From assembly GCA_019843655.1 (NCBI GenBank), contig JACDQD010000005.1:26794954-26858953 (forward strand): a DNA stretch of 64,000 bases, written 5' to 3'. Origin of the DNA: Lethocerus indicus (lineage: Eukaryota > Arthropoda > Insecta > Hemiptera > Belostomatidae). A program made the translations under genes and the position numbers. Numbering within the stretch: the stretch's first letter is position 1; each line of letters opens with the position of its first letter. Below are positions 13,505 through 26,925 of the stretch, piece after piece. The notes under the pieces were generated by a model that had not been told where the DNA came from, did not search any database, and saw only the letters and a program-made list of their open reading frames with translations.

Positions 13505-13650
13505 CGTTCTTCTTCTGTCCCCGCTGTTTGGTCTTTTACCAAACCGGTTTCGGACTACTTACCATCTAAAGTGACTTTTTCGTAGGTAGGTTGGTGAGTC
13601 ACTTTGGCATGGTGGGGCCTCCAGTTTGCACTGTCGCAATGGCAACTATA
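13505..13650 (+). mobile_element. Partial copy of the fold-back repeat family
   Basis: The plus strand reads CCGCTGTTTGGTCTTTTACC, then AAACCGGTTTCGG, CCATCT, GAGTCACTTTGGCA and GCACTGTCGCAATGGC. In order and spacing this follows the minus strand of the 40791 element from its outer arm inwards (CTCGCTGGTTTGGTCTTTTG, CCCGGTTTCGG, CCATCTTCAG, AGTCACTTTTGGCA, GCACTGTCACTG). The termini are not clear. Confidence 0.55.
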
Positions 13651-15756
13651 GGTTGTCATGATGAAACAAGATTCGAAACCCTCACCAATTATTATTGGAA
13701 ATAGTGAAAAAAACTTAAAAATAAATATTGTTCTTCAGATTGAGATAAAGTTGTGCAACCTATAAGAAATTCATGATCACACCAATAATCAAGTTTAACC
13801 GTAAGTAAACGTTGTGGATTTTGCCAGGATAAGATAGTTCCGCCTGATAAGGGTACCCCGCCTGTCCATGAATCCACCCCTTGCCGTGTTTGGCCAATTA
13901 ATCACTGTGATGACAACAATTTATAATAAGTGATTAATCATCAGAGTTGCCTGCCAGTTGTGAACAAGTGTCAAGTCAGCCTACTCGTTCCTGTGCCAGC
14001 CGAGTTGATCGAGCATCAGCTTCTGCTCCTCCATAGGAGGCGTCATCTAAAACTGTTCAATGGAAGTAAAGGGAGCATTTCCTGAAAATAGAGCGCACAA
14101 ATATGCTCCTAGCTATAGAATTGCACCGCCGCAGAGACAACTTATTTGCAAATTTCCGGTCTGGGAAAATACCAAAGCAGCGAGCTCTGATATATTAACA
14201 AACGTGGTGATCCCGAACTAATTGAGTTGTCATTAAATGTTGAAAGTTGTTTGACCCGAACTCTTGCAGCAGTATTGATTCTTTTCTTGGAATGCCTGCG
14301 AAAGGGTTTTGAAACCCATTCACTCTCTCAACCCCATTCTCAAGTGTTTTGAAGTAATATCGATGCAAATGTCGTTTCGCAGTTATCTAATAAAAGAAGG
14401 GCAAATCGACTATGAATGGTCTGAATTGAATGGAGTTGAGAATCGACCCCCAGTAGTTATTTCGGCCAGAGCCCGACTTCTCCTGTATAAATATTCGTTG
14501 GAGTTCAATTTCAAATTTTGTTATCCATCGACAAATTTTCAATTGAATAATGCCGAGAATCTCAATGGAGGCCGTCAATAAAGTTTGGACAAAATGATTG
14601 CGCCTACTCGTTACCAACAATGTGCCGGTTATTTTAAGCTCAATTGTTGAACTGAATATTCCAAAACTCGTTCCGCGCTGATCGCCCACTTCCAATTGTT
14701 TGTGTACCGACCCTTGACAAAAATAATGTGACCGTTTCTACCGAAAGGGCTATTCTGAAATCGTCATTAATTAAAATATTCCGCTTCGCTGATTTCTGAA
14801 TAAAATACTTGAATCCTTTTAATGATACGTCGAACTTGAAGATACTTGAACTATATTCAACATACAGGTCATATTGTGGTTAAGGAAAATACATAATAAA
14901 TATTTATTTTATCGTACCTATTTTATAAAAATAAATACACTTAAGATCGGCGTAGCAATACTGAGTTATCACTTATGGAATCCAACAAGTCATAAATTAC
15001 GGATCCTTAGTTTTCGCTACAATACATGTTTTGACCAGATAGCTAAAAGTGAGTGTAACATTGGGCTATTGTTCTTTATTCCGTTTCTCTAAGCAAAATC
15101 TTTAAATCAACTCTCCATGTCGAATGATAAGCGTCGGTGAGGGAATACGTGATCTATTCTGAGAAATAAATTAATCTGTAATCTTCGTAATCATTCAATA
15201 ACTATTATTATTCTGAATATTCAAAAATGTGCTTAATTTTCCTCATAACTCTTACGTATTATAGTTCATCCACTACTCAATTACTCAATATCAAAGTCGA
15301 TTTAGCGAAGGCCCAAAGAAACGACAGGCGACGGGAAGGCCGAGAAAGAAACGTTAACCATAAGGTCTCTATAGATGAAATATATTGTTTACCTCCACGG
15401 TACACTCGACTTGGCGAAACAAGGGTATTCCGGATCAACAACGCTTTATCTCGTGTAAAGGAACCGCACAAATTAATATGAATAGGCCCGGGGGGTGGAA
15501 GGGGGAGATAAAAGGGGCACAGCTTCCGGCCTAAACAAGGCGAGACTCTCTCCACATTATAACGGGCGAAATCCGAGGGGGGATCAGAAGGGTAAGCCCG
15601 CCGGAGAAGAGCCGGTGAAAAGAACAACAAGCGGCCAAGGTGGCGGCCCTCCCCGCCGTAATTAAAAGAGCTTGAAGCGGCAACTAAAAGTGGAACCGTT
15701 TTATTCTTTGTAAAATATAATTCAGACCTCGACCAAAGCCACGGGGACTTCAGCGG

Positions 15757-15808
15757 TTGGTGGCGGCGGCGGCGGTGGCGGGGGCGGGGATGTGGAGGGT
15801 GGCGGTCT
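15757..15808 (+). repeat. GGC-rich low-complexity tract
   Basis: An imperfect (GGC)n run with GGGGCGGGG sits at the centre of a GC-rich block (about 15480-15930). It explains the His/Arg/Pro-rich frame read on the minus strand there. Confidence 0.75.
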
Positions 15809-18800
15809 TCAGTAGTTAATGAGAAAGCGCGGCACGGCTTTTTGAAAGCCAAGTAGAGCACAGGCCGAGGCCTGCTTTACGCGAGGCCCTCTTTTCATGA
15901 AAGTTGGCACCAATACCGGACCCCGAGCTCTCTGACTCCCTAACAGAAAAAACCCCTCGCCCGTTGGAAAAATCTGGGGAAAAATATGAAAATAATGGGA
16001 AACAAACGTGAAAATCGCGGTCACTGATAACGCCTCGTTTAACGATTCGAACACCCTGTGTTCTTAGCGATAAATGCCTATCAGGATTTCAGATCTAAGA
16101 CAAGTTTTCCTTTCATTAAAATTACAAGAAAAAAGCTATGTTAATCTCCACAAACAAAGTTGATAGTTTTGGAGGCAGTTGACCTTATTAATTATGCAGG
16201 TATAACTTCAACTAGACCAGCTCAGGGGCCTCTTTAATCCTACACGAAAATTAGAAGGAAATCCTCTCATAAGGAAGCAAAATATGTTAAAAGAGACAGC
16301 AAGAGGGAGGGCCCCTCGGGGAATATTTCTGTAATTTGTTTCACGACGCTGGAGCCACGGAAAAATTTACGAGCATTTTATTTTACACCACCGGTTTTAT
16401 GTTGAACAATATTGTTATTACGTTTTGAATAGTTTAAGAGTTTTCCAGGTCATTGTGCCTAAAGACTGTTACAGCTTGCATTTTTTAAGATTAAAACCGA
16501 AAAAAACTTCACTACGAGTACATGTGAGATTTATACTGCAAGAAATATGCCACAGCAGTATACCACCCTAAAATATAAAACTAGAGGACTGTCGATACCT
16601 GTCTTGGTGAAAATAGGAACATTATTTTCGTCCAATTTTCCTTTTTCTTGATATAACTTACATAGTTATGACACAAAGTTCCAGTACTTGAGCTACGAAC
16701 CAAAATGGCCAACAATTCTTTGGTTGTAATCAGTTTAAACCCGAAATTTATTGTCCCAGACCCAGAAATACAGCCTGAACTAAGTATACACTCAACCTCT
16801 CAGAAAATTCCCAAATATTTAAAACGTGGAAAATTCCTATGATTCCAAGCACGAGATATTTATTGTTTCAATGTTTAATTTGGTATCACCAATGGCGTGT
16901 TCAGTGTTACTCCGTGTGCGTTAACAGAACGCGATATAGGGTTTTTCAACACGTATTCCTGAATCGTTTATCAGGTAAACGAAAATATACATTGGCAGGA
17001 AGTCATTTTAAAAATTCGGCCTGCATGGGGGATGTTGAACATGAACGCCTGAGTAAGTAGCGTGGCTTGTTTTTTCCGGTCGAACATTTTAACGCACCTA
17101 TTATATTATGTTTGCAATGAGAATCAGTCATCAGTAGCATTACCTCAGCTTGGATTGATTGGGTCCAACGGTTCGGAACAGAGACAACAAACAGAGAATC
17201 ACGGTGTAAATTTTGTTTCAATAACAAATCAACTTTTATCAAATTTTTAACACGTCCACTTCTAACATTGCAACCGCTGCGTTAATACCCTCAAAGTAGA
17301 TCTAATAGCGTGAGTAGCTTCTCTATTGCGTTTACGAAATGCTGCTGGGGATACGGTAAACCCGAAAGAGTTATTGAAGTAAAAAAAAACTAATGAAGCA
17401 ATCGAACCCAAAAGAACGTCTCCTCGACATTTCACTAACGATTGATGATTTTCCGTCAACTGAGCCGTTGGAAATTGATGAAGAACCGATTCCAATGTAA
17501 AATATCTGCGGGATGATTTAGAGGTGGCCCGATGTCACGGCCCGGACTAGATAGCGCTGGCGCCTTCCGGAAAAAGCGAATTTTTTACTAGTTGCTCCAC
17601 CCGACCGCTTCTCGTACCGGGATTAGAATATCTTTCCAGTTGGGCATAAATCAGTTCCAAATGTCTTGAAGGATTTCCATACATTTGGTTGGCCGGAGTA
17701 CCGGAAAGCATCTTTCTCATTTTGTTCACATTCAAACTACTTTCAGGTAAAATATCCCCGCGTCTCAGTTCGCTTAGTCAACGAAATTTTGTACCGCTCA
17801 CTTGTGCTGAATAAATAGCTTTGCACGAATTTAGCGATATATGAAATAATAGAAATTTAATTTTTAGTGATCCTTGTCCAGGCACGAGTTTCTCTGTATG
17901 TCTCAATACGGTAATTTTTATGTTTTGTAAAATAGATGGAAAGATTAAATTCTTATAAAGAATTTATATATGTATATAGTGTGGAATACACTATTTTGTT
18001 AATGTTCAGATATGTTCTGAATTCTAGCGGATTTCTGCGAATGTGAACCTAGTGTCGTCCTTGAAGTAGTAATCGGAATGTGGCTAGTTACTCTAGGTCA
18101 TATTATGCGTCTCATAATATCCCGCCGTTAGATACGTTTTAATTACCGGCAATAAAAATGTAACGACATTGAGACCGTAAAATAATATGAGATTGGGACA
18201 ATTTTCATGAATGTCTCCGGTGGAGACCCCGCGGGATTAAACTGACGGATCCGGCGGTCGTCTCATTTAAATTCAAAACGAAATTGTCCATTTCCACGGG
18301 CCGTTTGCCGACAGTGAGAGGGAGGGAGGGAGGCCCGTGCCGGTGTGCCCCCCGGGCCCTAATGGCCCATAAAGTTATTTGGCCGAGGAGACAATAATAA
18401 GAGGATGATGGAAGCGGGCCCGCTCAATATGGCTCTAAGGAAATTAGCTACCCGTCTCTGAATAATAATGCCCGCATTAGCTCTTCAACCTCACCTGGCT
18501 ATTAACCGGAGGGAAGCTCAGTGTCTTCGCCGATCAACTAATAGCGCTATAATTAGAATTAGAATATTGTATCACTTCTGTTCGCCTACAGGCAGAAAGT
18601 TGCGGGATAAATACTCGATAAACAAATGATACCGAATCTAAATTTTGCCATTGTGTGATGTAATTTGTATACAAGGATTCAACTAGAATATAACATTCAA
18701 TTAGAATAGAAATTAGAGTCGTATTTCATTTTCATGTCGAGTGATTAAGTTTATCGTAAAACCACCTGGTATTGGAGGTACACACGGTCTACTATATATT

Positions 18801-20471
18801 GATCGCATAATATGGTCACATATGTATGTAAATGATTCACACGGGTACACAGAAGTGGGCGACATAGAAGTTGGTTGTTGAAACTCAAAAATAGCCCGCT
18901 GCGCAAACACGAGAACGTGACATTCTGTCCGAGCGCTTATATTCACAGCGGCCTCGGCGAGGAATAATCTCCAACACCGGTGGACAAATCTGGCCTAGAG
19001 AACAAGTGGCAGGCCCCGGCTAAACACAGGCGCCATGTTTACACGCCGCCGATTCCAACATTTATGCGACGGACGGATAATTAGTATTCGTCCGATTTCC
19101 AAATGAATTACATGCCTTCCCATTATTCACTGTTAATTAGATTATTATATTAGATTTCACAATGGCATGTGGAACAGTTATACACTCTCCAATGGAGAAA
19201 ATTCGCCAGTTTACAGGTCCGTAAACCGAATCCGAAAGGTGGAGTTCTTCCTACAATTTCCCCGCCTGTAAGGTCAAATAGTGCTCCAGCTGAGACCCGG
19301 AGAAAGGAAGTAGGAGGGACCAATTTGAGTCCTCAGTATTTCGAAGCTCCCAATACAGGCCCTTTGGAAGAAAGGGCTCACCTTCCAATAGACTAGCCCT
19401 TTCACTATCTGCTAATAGATTTACACTTATCTCTTCGCTCTCTAAGGTGTACACCGTCGAAGCATTGTACATTCTGCGGCTTTCAAATATTTGATTTGAG
19501 ACGGAAATTAGTTGAATATTTTTCAGTTATTTCGTGTATAAGCTCGAATCTGATAGCCGAACCGAATCTTCGTTCGAGTGATCCTTACATGCAACCAAAA
19601 TTGTGCACAATGAAATATGAATACGGACATGCATTCGACCAATGCAAAAACCAGGAGAGATTGGAGATAAATCGATGTTTGAGAACGCCAAAACTTGGCT
19701 TGTGTATACGTTATTGAGTACCAAAATCCCCCTTTCATTCCTGAGACCGGTTTTGCCGATCTATTTTCATCTCTAAGGGATTTTTAATTGAACGTTCCAC
19801 TCCATTGGCCAATCCTGAAAGAGCCCGGGGCCGCCCCTTATATCCCAGAATATTCTTTTGAATCCGATTGCTTCATTAGTTTTAATTAATAAAAAAAGAA
19901 CCCCGTCGTTTTCAGTCTACGTTATTTGTTGGACCGTTTCGGGGAATGAGGATGGCAGGGAGATCATAAAAAAAGATCTACTAAAAAAAAATTGATGCCG
20001 CTAAAATTAAAATCGCGCGCTCGTTATTCTGGATATTCTTTGAGAATGGCATCTCCTTATTTAAACATTCTTTTCATCTTTAAATGCCACAGGGAACTGC
20101 AATTTTATGACTAAAGTTAGCGATGTCTACTACTGTTATAAATCGACTGGTACGCTTTACGATATTAAGAACGAGCTGATTAATGGAAACATGCGTAATT
20201 GTGTCGGTATTACTGGACGAGAGAATTGGAACAGTTGGAAAGCTTTGAACGGAGGGTCTGGTATTGGGGGATTCCAAATCATAGACCAGAGAGTAAAAAT
20301 AGAGATCATTGTGGATGGAAACAGTATTGGCGAAGGTCAAACAAAGAGAATCACTTTGGCAAGAAAACAATTGTATATAAATCATTATTGGGTTCAACCT
20401 CCACAGCTATGTTGGGGTTTGAAATATTTTTTGGAATATTCTCGAATAATTTGGTTTTCCAGCCGTTGATC

Positions 20472-20500
20472 TAGTCCAAACCAGCGAGCGGAGACAGACG
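20472..20500 (-). repeat. Short fragment related to the outer arm of the repeat family
   Basis: CCAAACCAGCGAGCGGAGACA matches the arm of the 40791 element with one difference, and GGATTAA follows both at similar distance. It may be a relic; no termini are visible. Confidence 0.4.
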
Positions 20501-20769
20501 ATCGCGTTGTGGATTAACCTCGAAAATGGACAAATAAACGAATGATTGCGCTAGAGCGAATTTCACGTACGCGTGAAGCAATGTAATGAAATATCGAAAA
20601 ATTGCCAGTCAACCGGTACCGGCCTCATATCCTGAATATTCTTAGTCAAAGCCTCGTTTTTAATTCATTACTCCTGTGATAGGATGAAAAAGACGATATT
20701 TTGCAGTATGCACGGGACTGCGGATAATTCGATTATATTTAAAGCGCGTTATTAAATGTCGATACTGCC

Positions 20770-20816
20770 GGCCGTAACGCCGAAAAGGCGTTTTTAAGCC
20801 CCCGGGTGTTACGGCC
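20770..20816. repeat. Inverted repeat with nested small hairpin
   Basis: GGCCGTAAC (20770-20778) pairs with GTTACGGCC (20808-20816). Inside, CGCC and GGCG flank GAAAA. The stem is GC-rich within AT-leaning DNA. Function is unknown. Confidence 0.65.
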
Positions 20817-22229
20817 TTGCCGAATATCGCCCAGAGAATTTATAGCTGGCCGGGGTACTCAAAAGGAGATCGAAACAGGACCCGATTGCTTACTCGACAA
20901 ACATCATAAAAGGGCTATATCAGATACAAGAGACCAGCGAGAAAAGGGAAAATTTGGACACTGAAATTGTTGAATCAAACCTGTCAGGTTATTTCTTCTT
21001 TGTCGAAGCTTTGATGAGCTTTTAGTTCATCAATTCATCTTGCTGGAACTTTAGACAGTTTCCTCAGGGACCAGTCTTCCCTCCGATGTTTTCCAGTTTA
21101 TTACTAAGTAAAAGCATCCTATGATATATTACCGTAGATACGTGGGGATAAACGATTAAACCTGATCAGGAACTACAGTTAAATAGATGTGGCCAAAGTT
21201 CAAATACCGTGGCCATAACGAGCATTTTGTTTTCGGTCGGCCTTAGAGAATACTGGCTAGACTGCGGCCTCCTCATGGTAGTAAACACGGTCCCAATACT
21301 AGGCCTGCATTCTAGTGTCTGCCTGTCGCTACATTCATTATGTATTTAGGGCCCCACAGAATAGGCTCCGGCCTAAATTTAGTTCAGAATCAAATCGGCG
21401 AGTAGATTAACAATAAATATTGACGCGGTTACTCCCTCCCCCTACACCGCAAGCCCACGTCATTTACTTAGCTGCTTAGCGCCTCCGTTACGCCCCTTAC
21501 CGATAATCAGGGCTAATTATGCGATCGATTCTCGTGTTTAGACTATTCAGTAAGCCAGGTGGCATATTGTGCCACAATATCTCTCGTTGTCGATAATATA
21601 TACGAAATTCCCACTTATATGTTATTCTGTCGATTGAAGAGTGTTTATTAATACGCTACCAAAGCCTATTATACAACATGAAGCATTGATTTTGTCTAAC
21701 ACTACATACATTTTTGTTATGGCGCGGTATAGTACATAGAATATTTTAAAATTAGTGTTTAGCCTATCTAAGGTTCGTTCTACTTCGAAACAGCTTAGAC
21801 ATTTTCAAGGATCGAATATATTTATGATTCTATAAAACTCAAAACTAGATAAATACTTCAGTAGCAGCTGCTTATTATTTCGAAATGCACCGTTAGACAA
21901 CATTTCTGGTATAAAACGGGTTATAAACGGTGGTGATCATTTCACCGGTTTTTATCGCCGGATTTTCAACAGCAGCTCGATCAGCAGCGAACATTTGCAA
22001 GTATGACTTCGCTGAACTGATGAAACGAAATGGAAATCAGGCGATATTACTCTGAATATATACGGTGGAGGAACGGGCGGTTAGACTCGAACGAATTTCG
22101 GTTCGAATTGCCGATTTGCTGTTACGTTCGGACCAATTCCGACTCAGGGTTTGGCCAAGAAAGTAATAACAGTGAATTGCTAAAGGCTTTATCTTGCTCA
22201 ATCCCCTTTTTTTATCGGGTTCAGCCGGT

Positions 22230-22262
22230 AAGAGAGAGAGAGAGAGAAGGAAGAGAGAGAGG
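22230..22262 (+). repeat. (GA)n purine tract
   Basis: This is a GA dinucleotide run interrupted once by AGGAA. Confidence 0.9.
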
Positions 22263-22900
22263 GTGGGAGGGGCGTCTGCCACTCAATTTACGAAACGTTT
22301 AGGATAGTCGGGAAAATTTTCGCTTTAGATTTGCATACTGAAAAAGGTCGCAATCGCTGTGTGCTGCGGCCGACGCACGTGAAATATAACCCGCCAGTAT
22401 CTTACCGCAATTGTATTCCATTCCAACTCCAAGCCGTTGTTCCTGCGATCCACAAGGCTAAAACGGAGTGTGCATGCGCGGAAGAGGAAGGATAGGATCA
22501 CGTGTTGCCGGATTGCCCATGTGATAACAGCAGGTGTCAGAACACAGAGCAGAGAAGGTACTAAAATCGAGGAGGTGGATTATATTGACTGCGTGGAACC
22601 CCCAAGTATGGTTTCGGATAAAGTTGTTAAATGCGATCATGTTAAATATGGTATCATTAATTCAATTAAAACAAAGTTAGAATTATTTACGCAAATAACG
22701 AGGCCTTTTAATATAGGCCTTGGATAATTTATTAATTCTCTAATCCGATAGATACTAGTCCTAACCGAGGAGTATTTCTTAATATTCCTCTCACAGGTGT
22801 GCGGTAAATTCTTTCATTGCTTTATAAATGTAGAATTCAGTGATTTTGTATTAATACCTGCATTATTATTATTCACAGCTTTGTTGTTAGTTACAAACCA

Positions 22901-22925
22901 GTTTTTTATACCAGGTATAAAAAAC
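22901..22925. repeat. Perfect 12-bp palindrome with one-base centre
   Basis: GTTTTTTATACC and GGTATAAAAAAC are perfect complements around a single A. It could be a dyad protein site or a chance palindrome. Confidence 0.7.
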
Positions 22926-23860
22926 CAAGAAGAAGATGATTTTACTTATTCCTAATTCAAGCAATATTTCTCTCTTGATCCCGCAAAGTTTATCCTGCAA
23001 TGATTTCTAGACGAATGATCACTCCCGAGGGAAACGGAATTCCAACGAAACCGTGGGGTGTAGGGCACAAGTCCGATTCAACGAAACGGAAGAAAAACAA
23101 TATTTTACAAGTGATCTTTACAGTTGGCCGGTTTGAAAATTTAACACGGTAAAGACAACTAACATTTCAAACAACAACAACAAAAATAATAATGATACCG
23201 GTTGCGATCTCATCTGTAACGTTTCACCAATAAACGTAGAATTTTAATTCATTAAGCAAAAAAGAGATCACAATTATCATTTTGTGGAATTTACGAAAAC
23301 CAAGTTAAATTACGAAATTTAAGATCAGCTTGTATGCAATGAACTAGGCTAATATTCAGAAGGGAAGCAATTATTAGACATCAAAAGAGGTGCCCAAGCA
23401 GTGAACCAAACAAGAATTTACAAATTCCTTTTGAAGGAATCCCGACAAAAATGTTCGTTCACGCTTCTATCGAATTTTGATTCCTGATTCTCTTTTCGAG
23501 TCCGTCATCCTACCGAATCGTTATGCGATAATTACGTGAGCTAAGTTGGAAATCCTACCGAACCAGTTACAAAATGCTTAAATTCAAATACGTCTTTTAT
23601 ATTTACAGTGTATTTTCGGTTTCTCATTAGTGCGTAATCCTCACAATTATTCTTTAAAATTACGTTGATTGGGCATTTCGTGCAGACGTGTTTATAGTTT
23701 ATAGTTTCCTTTATTTTTTACATAAATCATTTTTATATAAATAAAGTTCGTTCAATGTCCAAATGATAAGAAGAAATAATTGAAAAGGAAAACCCTTGAC
23801 AATTCATGAAATGAAAATGCAATCACGCAGCAAATTTGATTTTCTAAGTCGCCAGGGATT

Positions 23861-23945
23861 GGGGTCCACCATAGCTTAGTGGTTATAGCCCTGGATTCGC
23901 GGATTCCAGGATTAAACCAGAGAAGTCCTTCAAACGCCATAGTAC
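23861..23945 (+). mobile_element. tRNA-derived SINE head (degenerate)
   Basis: TAGCTTAGTGG at 23872-23882 fits an RNA polymerase III A box. CTGGA...TCCAG (about 23891-23908) forms an anticodon-like stem. GGATTAAACC (23909-23918) is close to a B box. The 37-bp spacing between box starts is tRNA-like. The 5' part does not close into a proper acceptor stem with the 3' part, so it should not be a working tRNA gene; a SINE head is more likely. No tail repeat or target duplication was recognised. Confidence 0.5.
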
Positions 23946-24795
23946 TCGTTATAAAATTATATTTCTTTATGTTGCTGTTGCTGGCATAATAGCGGGAAAT
24001 AATTCTTGCACGTCAATAATTGAAAAAACATGTTGACTATTAGATAATGAGGTTTCTTGTTATGAAAATTGTACTAGAAATTGGGATCAGAAATTACTTT
24101 GAAGGGATGATGAAGGAGACAAAGGTAAAGCGGAGGTGTGCAAGATTTGCCAGTTGAGAACGGGCGTGTGGCTCTTCAAAGTGAACTTCTAATTGGCGCC
24201 TGAAACAGTTCATTCGATGAAGGATCCCGAACACACCCATTTGATTATCCCCCCAGACACTAACAACAAGTAGAGTACTAACACCAAAAGCTTCATACTT
24301 CCTCCATAGATATATTAAATTATTATATATAGATAGAGTTGCTTTCCTATTTTTAAAAAGATGTATTTTTTCTCATTTCACTTTGACAGTATAAAACAGA
24401 GTTTATAATCATTGAATAATAGTTGAAAAATATAATTCAATGAATTGTAAATTTGATTTCAATTAACTCTTTGATCCTCAAAGTACTTAATTAGTTAATT
24501 TCGGCCTTTGATTATCGGTATTTTCAAGTCTACATAAATTTCGAACCGGGGGTTGCTTTAAATAAAGGCTAGAATTTAAGAGGGGCCTCTCTACTTTTTA
24601 ACCCAACGTCACAACAACGCGAACATTATTATTTTATTCATTTCATTCAAAGTCCTGATTCCGGTTCGTTAAAAAATCGCCCCATGAATTTATTAAAACG
24701 TGATTGATTATAGCGAAGAATTAAAAGCCCAATGAATATTCATCGCGCTTAATCGTAAAACGGGTAAAACACGGCGGCCAAAATAAATTCCCGGG

Positions 24796-24835
24796 CACAG
24801 ACACGGACACAGTCACAGTCACGGACACATACACG
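24796..24835 (+). repeat. Short hexamer-like tandem (ACACGG/ACAGTC)
   Basis: Alternating CAC/GAC/GTC units (ACAGACACGGACACAGTCAC and onward) give an imperfect 6-bp periodicity. It reads as TVTVSVSV on the other strand. Confidence 0.65.
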
Positions 24836-24884
24836 CGCAAACAGAAATCCAAGAACGGTATAGTAGGTTTTACAATAAAGAGCC

Positions 24885-24904
24885 GAGAGAGAAAGAGAGA
24901 GAGA
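24885..24904 (+). repeat. Short (GA)n tract
   Basis: A GA run with one A insertion. Confidence 0.8.
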
Positions 24905-26879
24905 ATATTAAAGCGTTTTGTAAATAACGCTCGAATTAATTGGGTCCAACGTTCGGCATTGGGATGGGACACGACTAGCCAACCGGCGAGAATAACCGGC
25001 AAAATTCGACTATCGAATTTTCATTAAATACCGCAAAAATTTCCATTGTCGACTTGTTTACATTCGGACGATTATGTTCGATGAAAACACAATTTGAAAG
25101 AGTGTCGTACGCCCTCGTTATCCTAAATAACAATCCACACTATTTTAGACGGAAATGTAAATGGCGAAAAGTCAATCTTCATAATTAATAAATTAAATGA
25201 TTTAGAACGTTTTTATTTAATTATTTAATAAAATAATAATTCGATAATTATTAAATCAACTTTCCATCGTAAACTTTCGGCATGGATTAAAAGGAAGCGC
25301 CAGAATTGCACAGGGGCTTATGTAACCGCGTTAAAAACCTCAAAGCTTTATTGCGGCTGTTGTTCGGGGACATGTTGAAATGAAACGACCCGGAAGAAGA
25401 AAACTGGAAACGGGAATAGAGAACCGATTTCAATCTCTCAACGCCAATTCAGGGCACACCTGTACAGAACAGGGGTTGAAATTAATCTAACGAGATTGGG
25501 ACATACACTACGGGGGAGGCCCGCCCGTCCGCCCTCCAAACAACAATTCGGTATCGAATAATCAAATAATAATATCGATCGCGACTGGATTTGCCGCTTA
25601 GCAAAACGTGGGGACGGTTCATTTGACGCCGCGCTCCACTCCCGGTTTCATCGCCATCGCCCGACAGCCTCTCATCGAAATTCAACTTTTTTTTTTGTTT
25701 CAAAAACGTCGAATTTTGCAACTCGAAATATTCCGCGGTCTCTTTCAGTCCCGTTTTCGGCCCGATACGCACAATGTTCCGAGCACAAGTAGGCGAAACA
25801 ATTTTATTTTGAGATACTGGTTAATTTTAGTTTTCGCGTCGTCGATTTAAATAAAGTTTTGTGACAGGTAGAGAAACAGGCTTCTCTCCGGAAGGACGAG
25901 TGCATTTTCGAGGTGTTGTCGTGTGAGATAGCTAAGGGGACCTTTTCGCATTGTGACTCTCAACCTTACTCAACCTACAGTTATGCCTGTATTACGCATG
26001 TATTAAGACAAATGTCGTTATGTACATACAAAATTACATGTTTTCATGGAATTATAGTTAGAATAAAATTGTGATTGGTGGAAAATATCACTGGCAAAGC
26101 GTTTAACAGAAAAAGGAGAATACAGAACTATAGAATTCTTTTGGTCTGGTTATCCCGCTTTGGGTTAACGGCACATAGTTTTTCCGTCTATATATTGTCA
26201 CGTCTTTTAATCGGGAGTCGAAATAATATCCAGTTCCCTCGGGTTGTACTCAGTTTCTGGATGAATTTCCGAACCAGTAGCCTACATGTGTGCTTTGAGT
26301 TGTGATCTGGCTCCTCCTAACCATCTTCTCTCTTACCGATCTCCGGCGGTTCATTTTCTATGTCGGCCCTAATCGAGCCCGGGCCGCCTTCACCCGAAAT
26401 GCGGCAGAGTCTAATTTATTAACCGGATCGTAAATTGGGATTCGTCCCAGGCGGGGCACGAACGGGGCACAAAACAACATACCGGGGCCCTTCAATAATG
26501 GACACGACGACTAAACCATTATCGAGTCGTCTAGGGCTCCACCCCCAGTGCAGCCCTTGATAAACCCTGCACAACACAGCCCATTAATTTTAAATCCAGC
26601 CAGCAATTACCGGTAATGATTCCACGAAAACACTTATTGAAACTGACATGCTAGGCGCCATACTGAAGCCATCGCGAGCGAACGAACAGTGGGACTATTG
26701 GATTTTCTCCACGAATTTTCGAATTAATACGATATTAAATTTATTCGAAATTTCAATTGTAAATTTATTACTCGATAACTATTTAGTATTGCAATCTTCG
26801 TATTCCAGATAATATCGGTTTTTATTGTCGAATAAGTTGACTAATTCATAGTGCAGAATTACTAAACGACGCCCCCCAG

Positions 26880-26925
26880 AAGGGGAGAGGGATGGAGGAG
26901 TGAGAGAGAGAGGGTGAGAGGGAGT
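26880..26925 (+). repeat. Purine-rich GA/GGA tract
   Basis: A nearly all-purine stretch with GAGAGAGAGA in its centre. Confidence 0.75.

Noticed and set aside
23861..23932. Functional tRNA gene
   Set aside because: Acceptor and T arms do not close properly; better explained as a SINE head.
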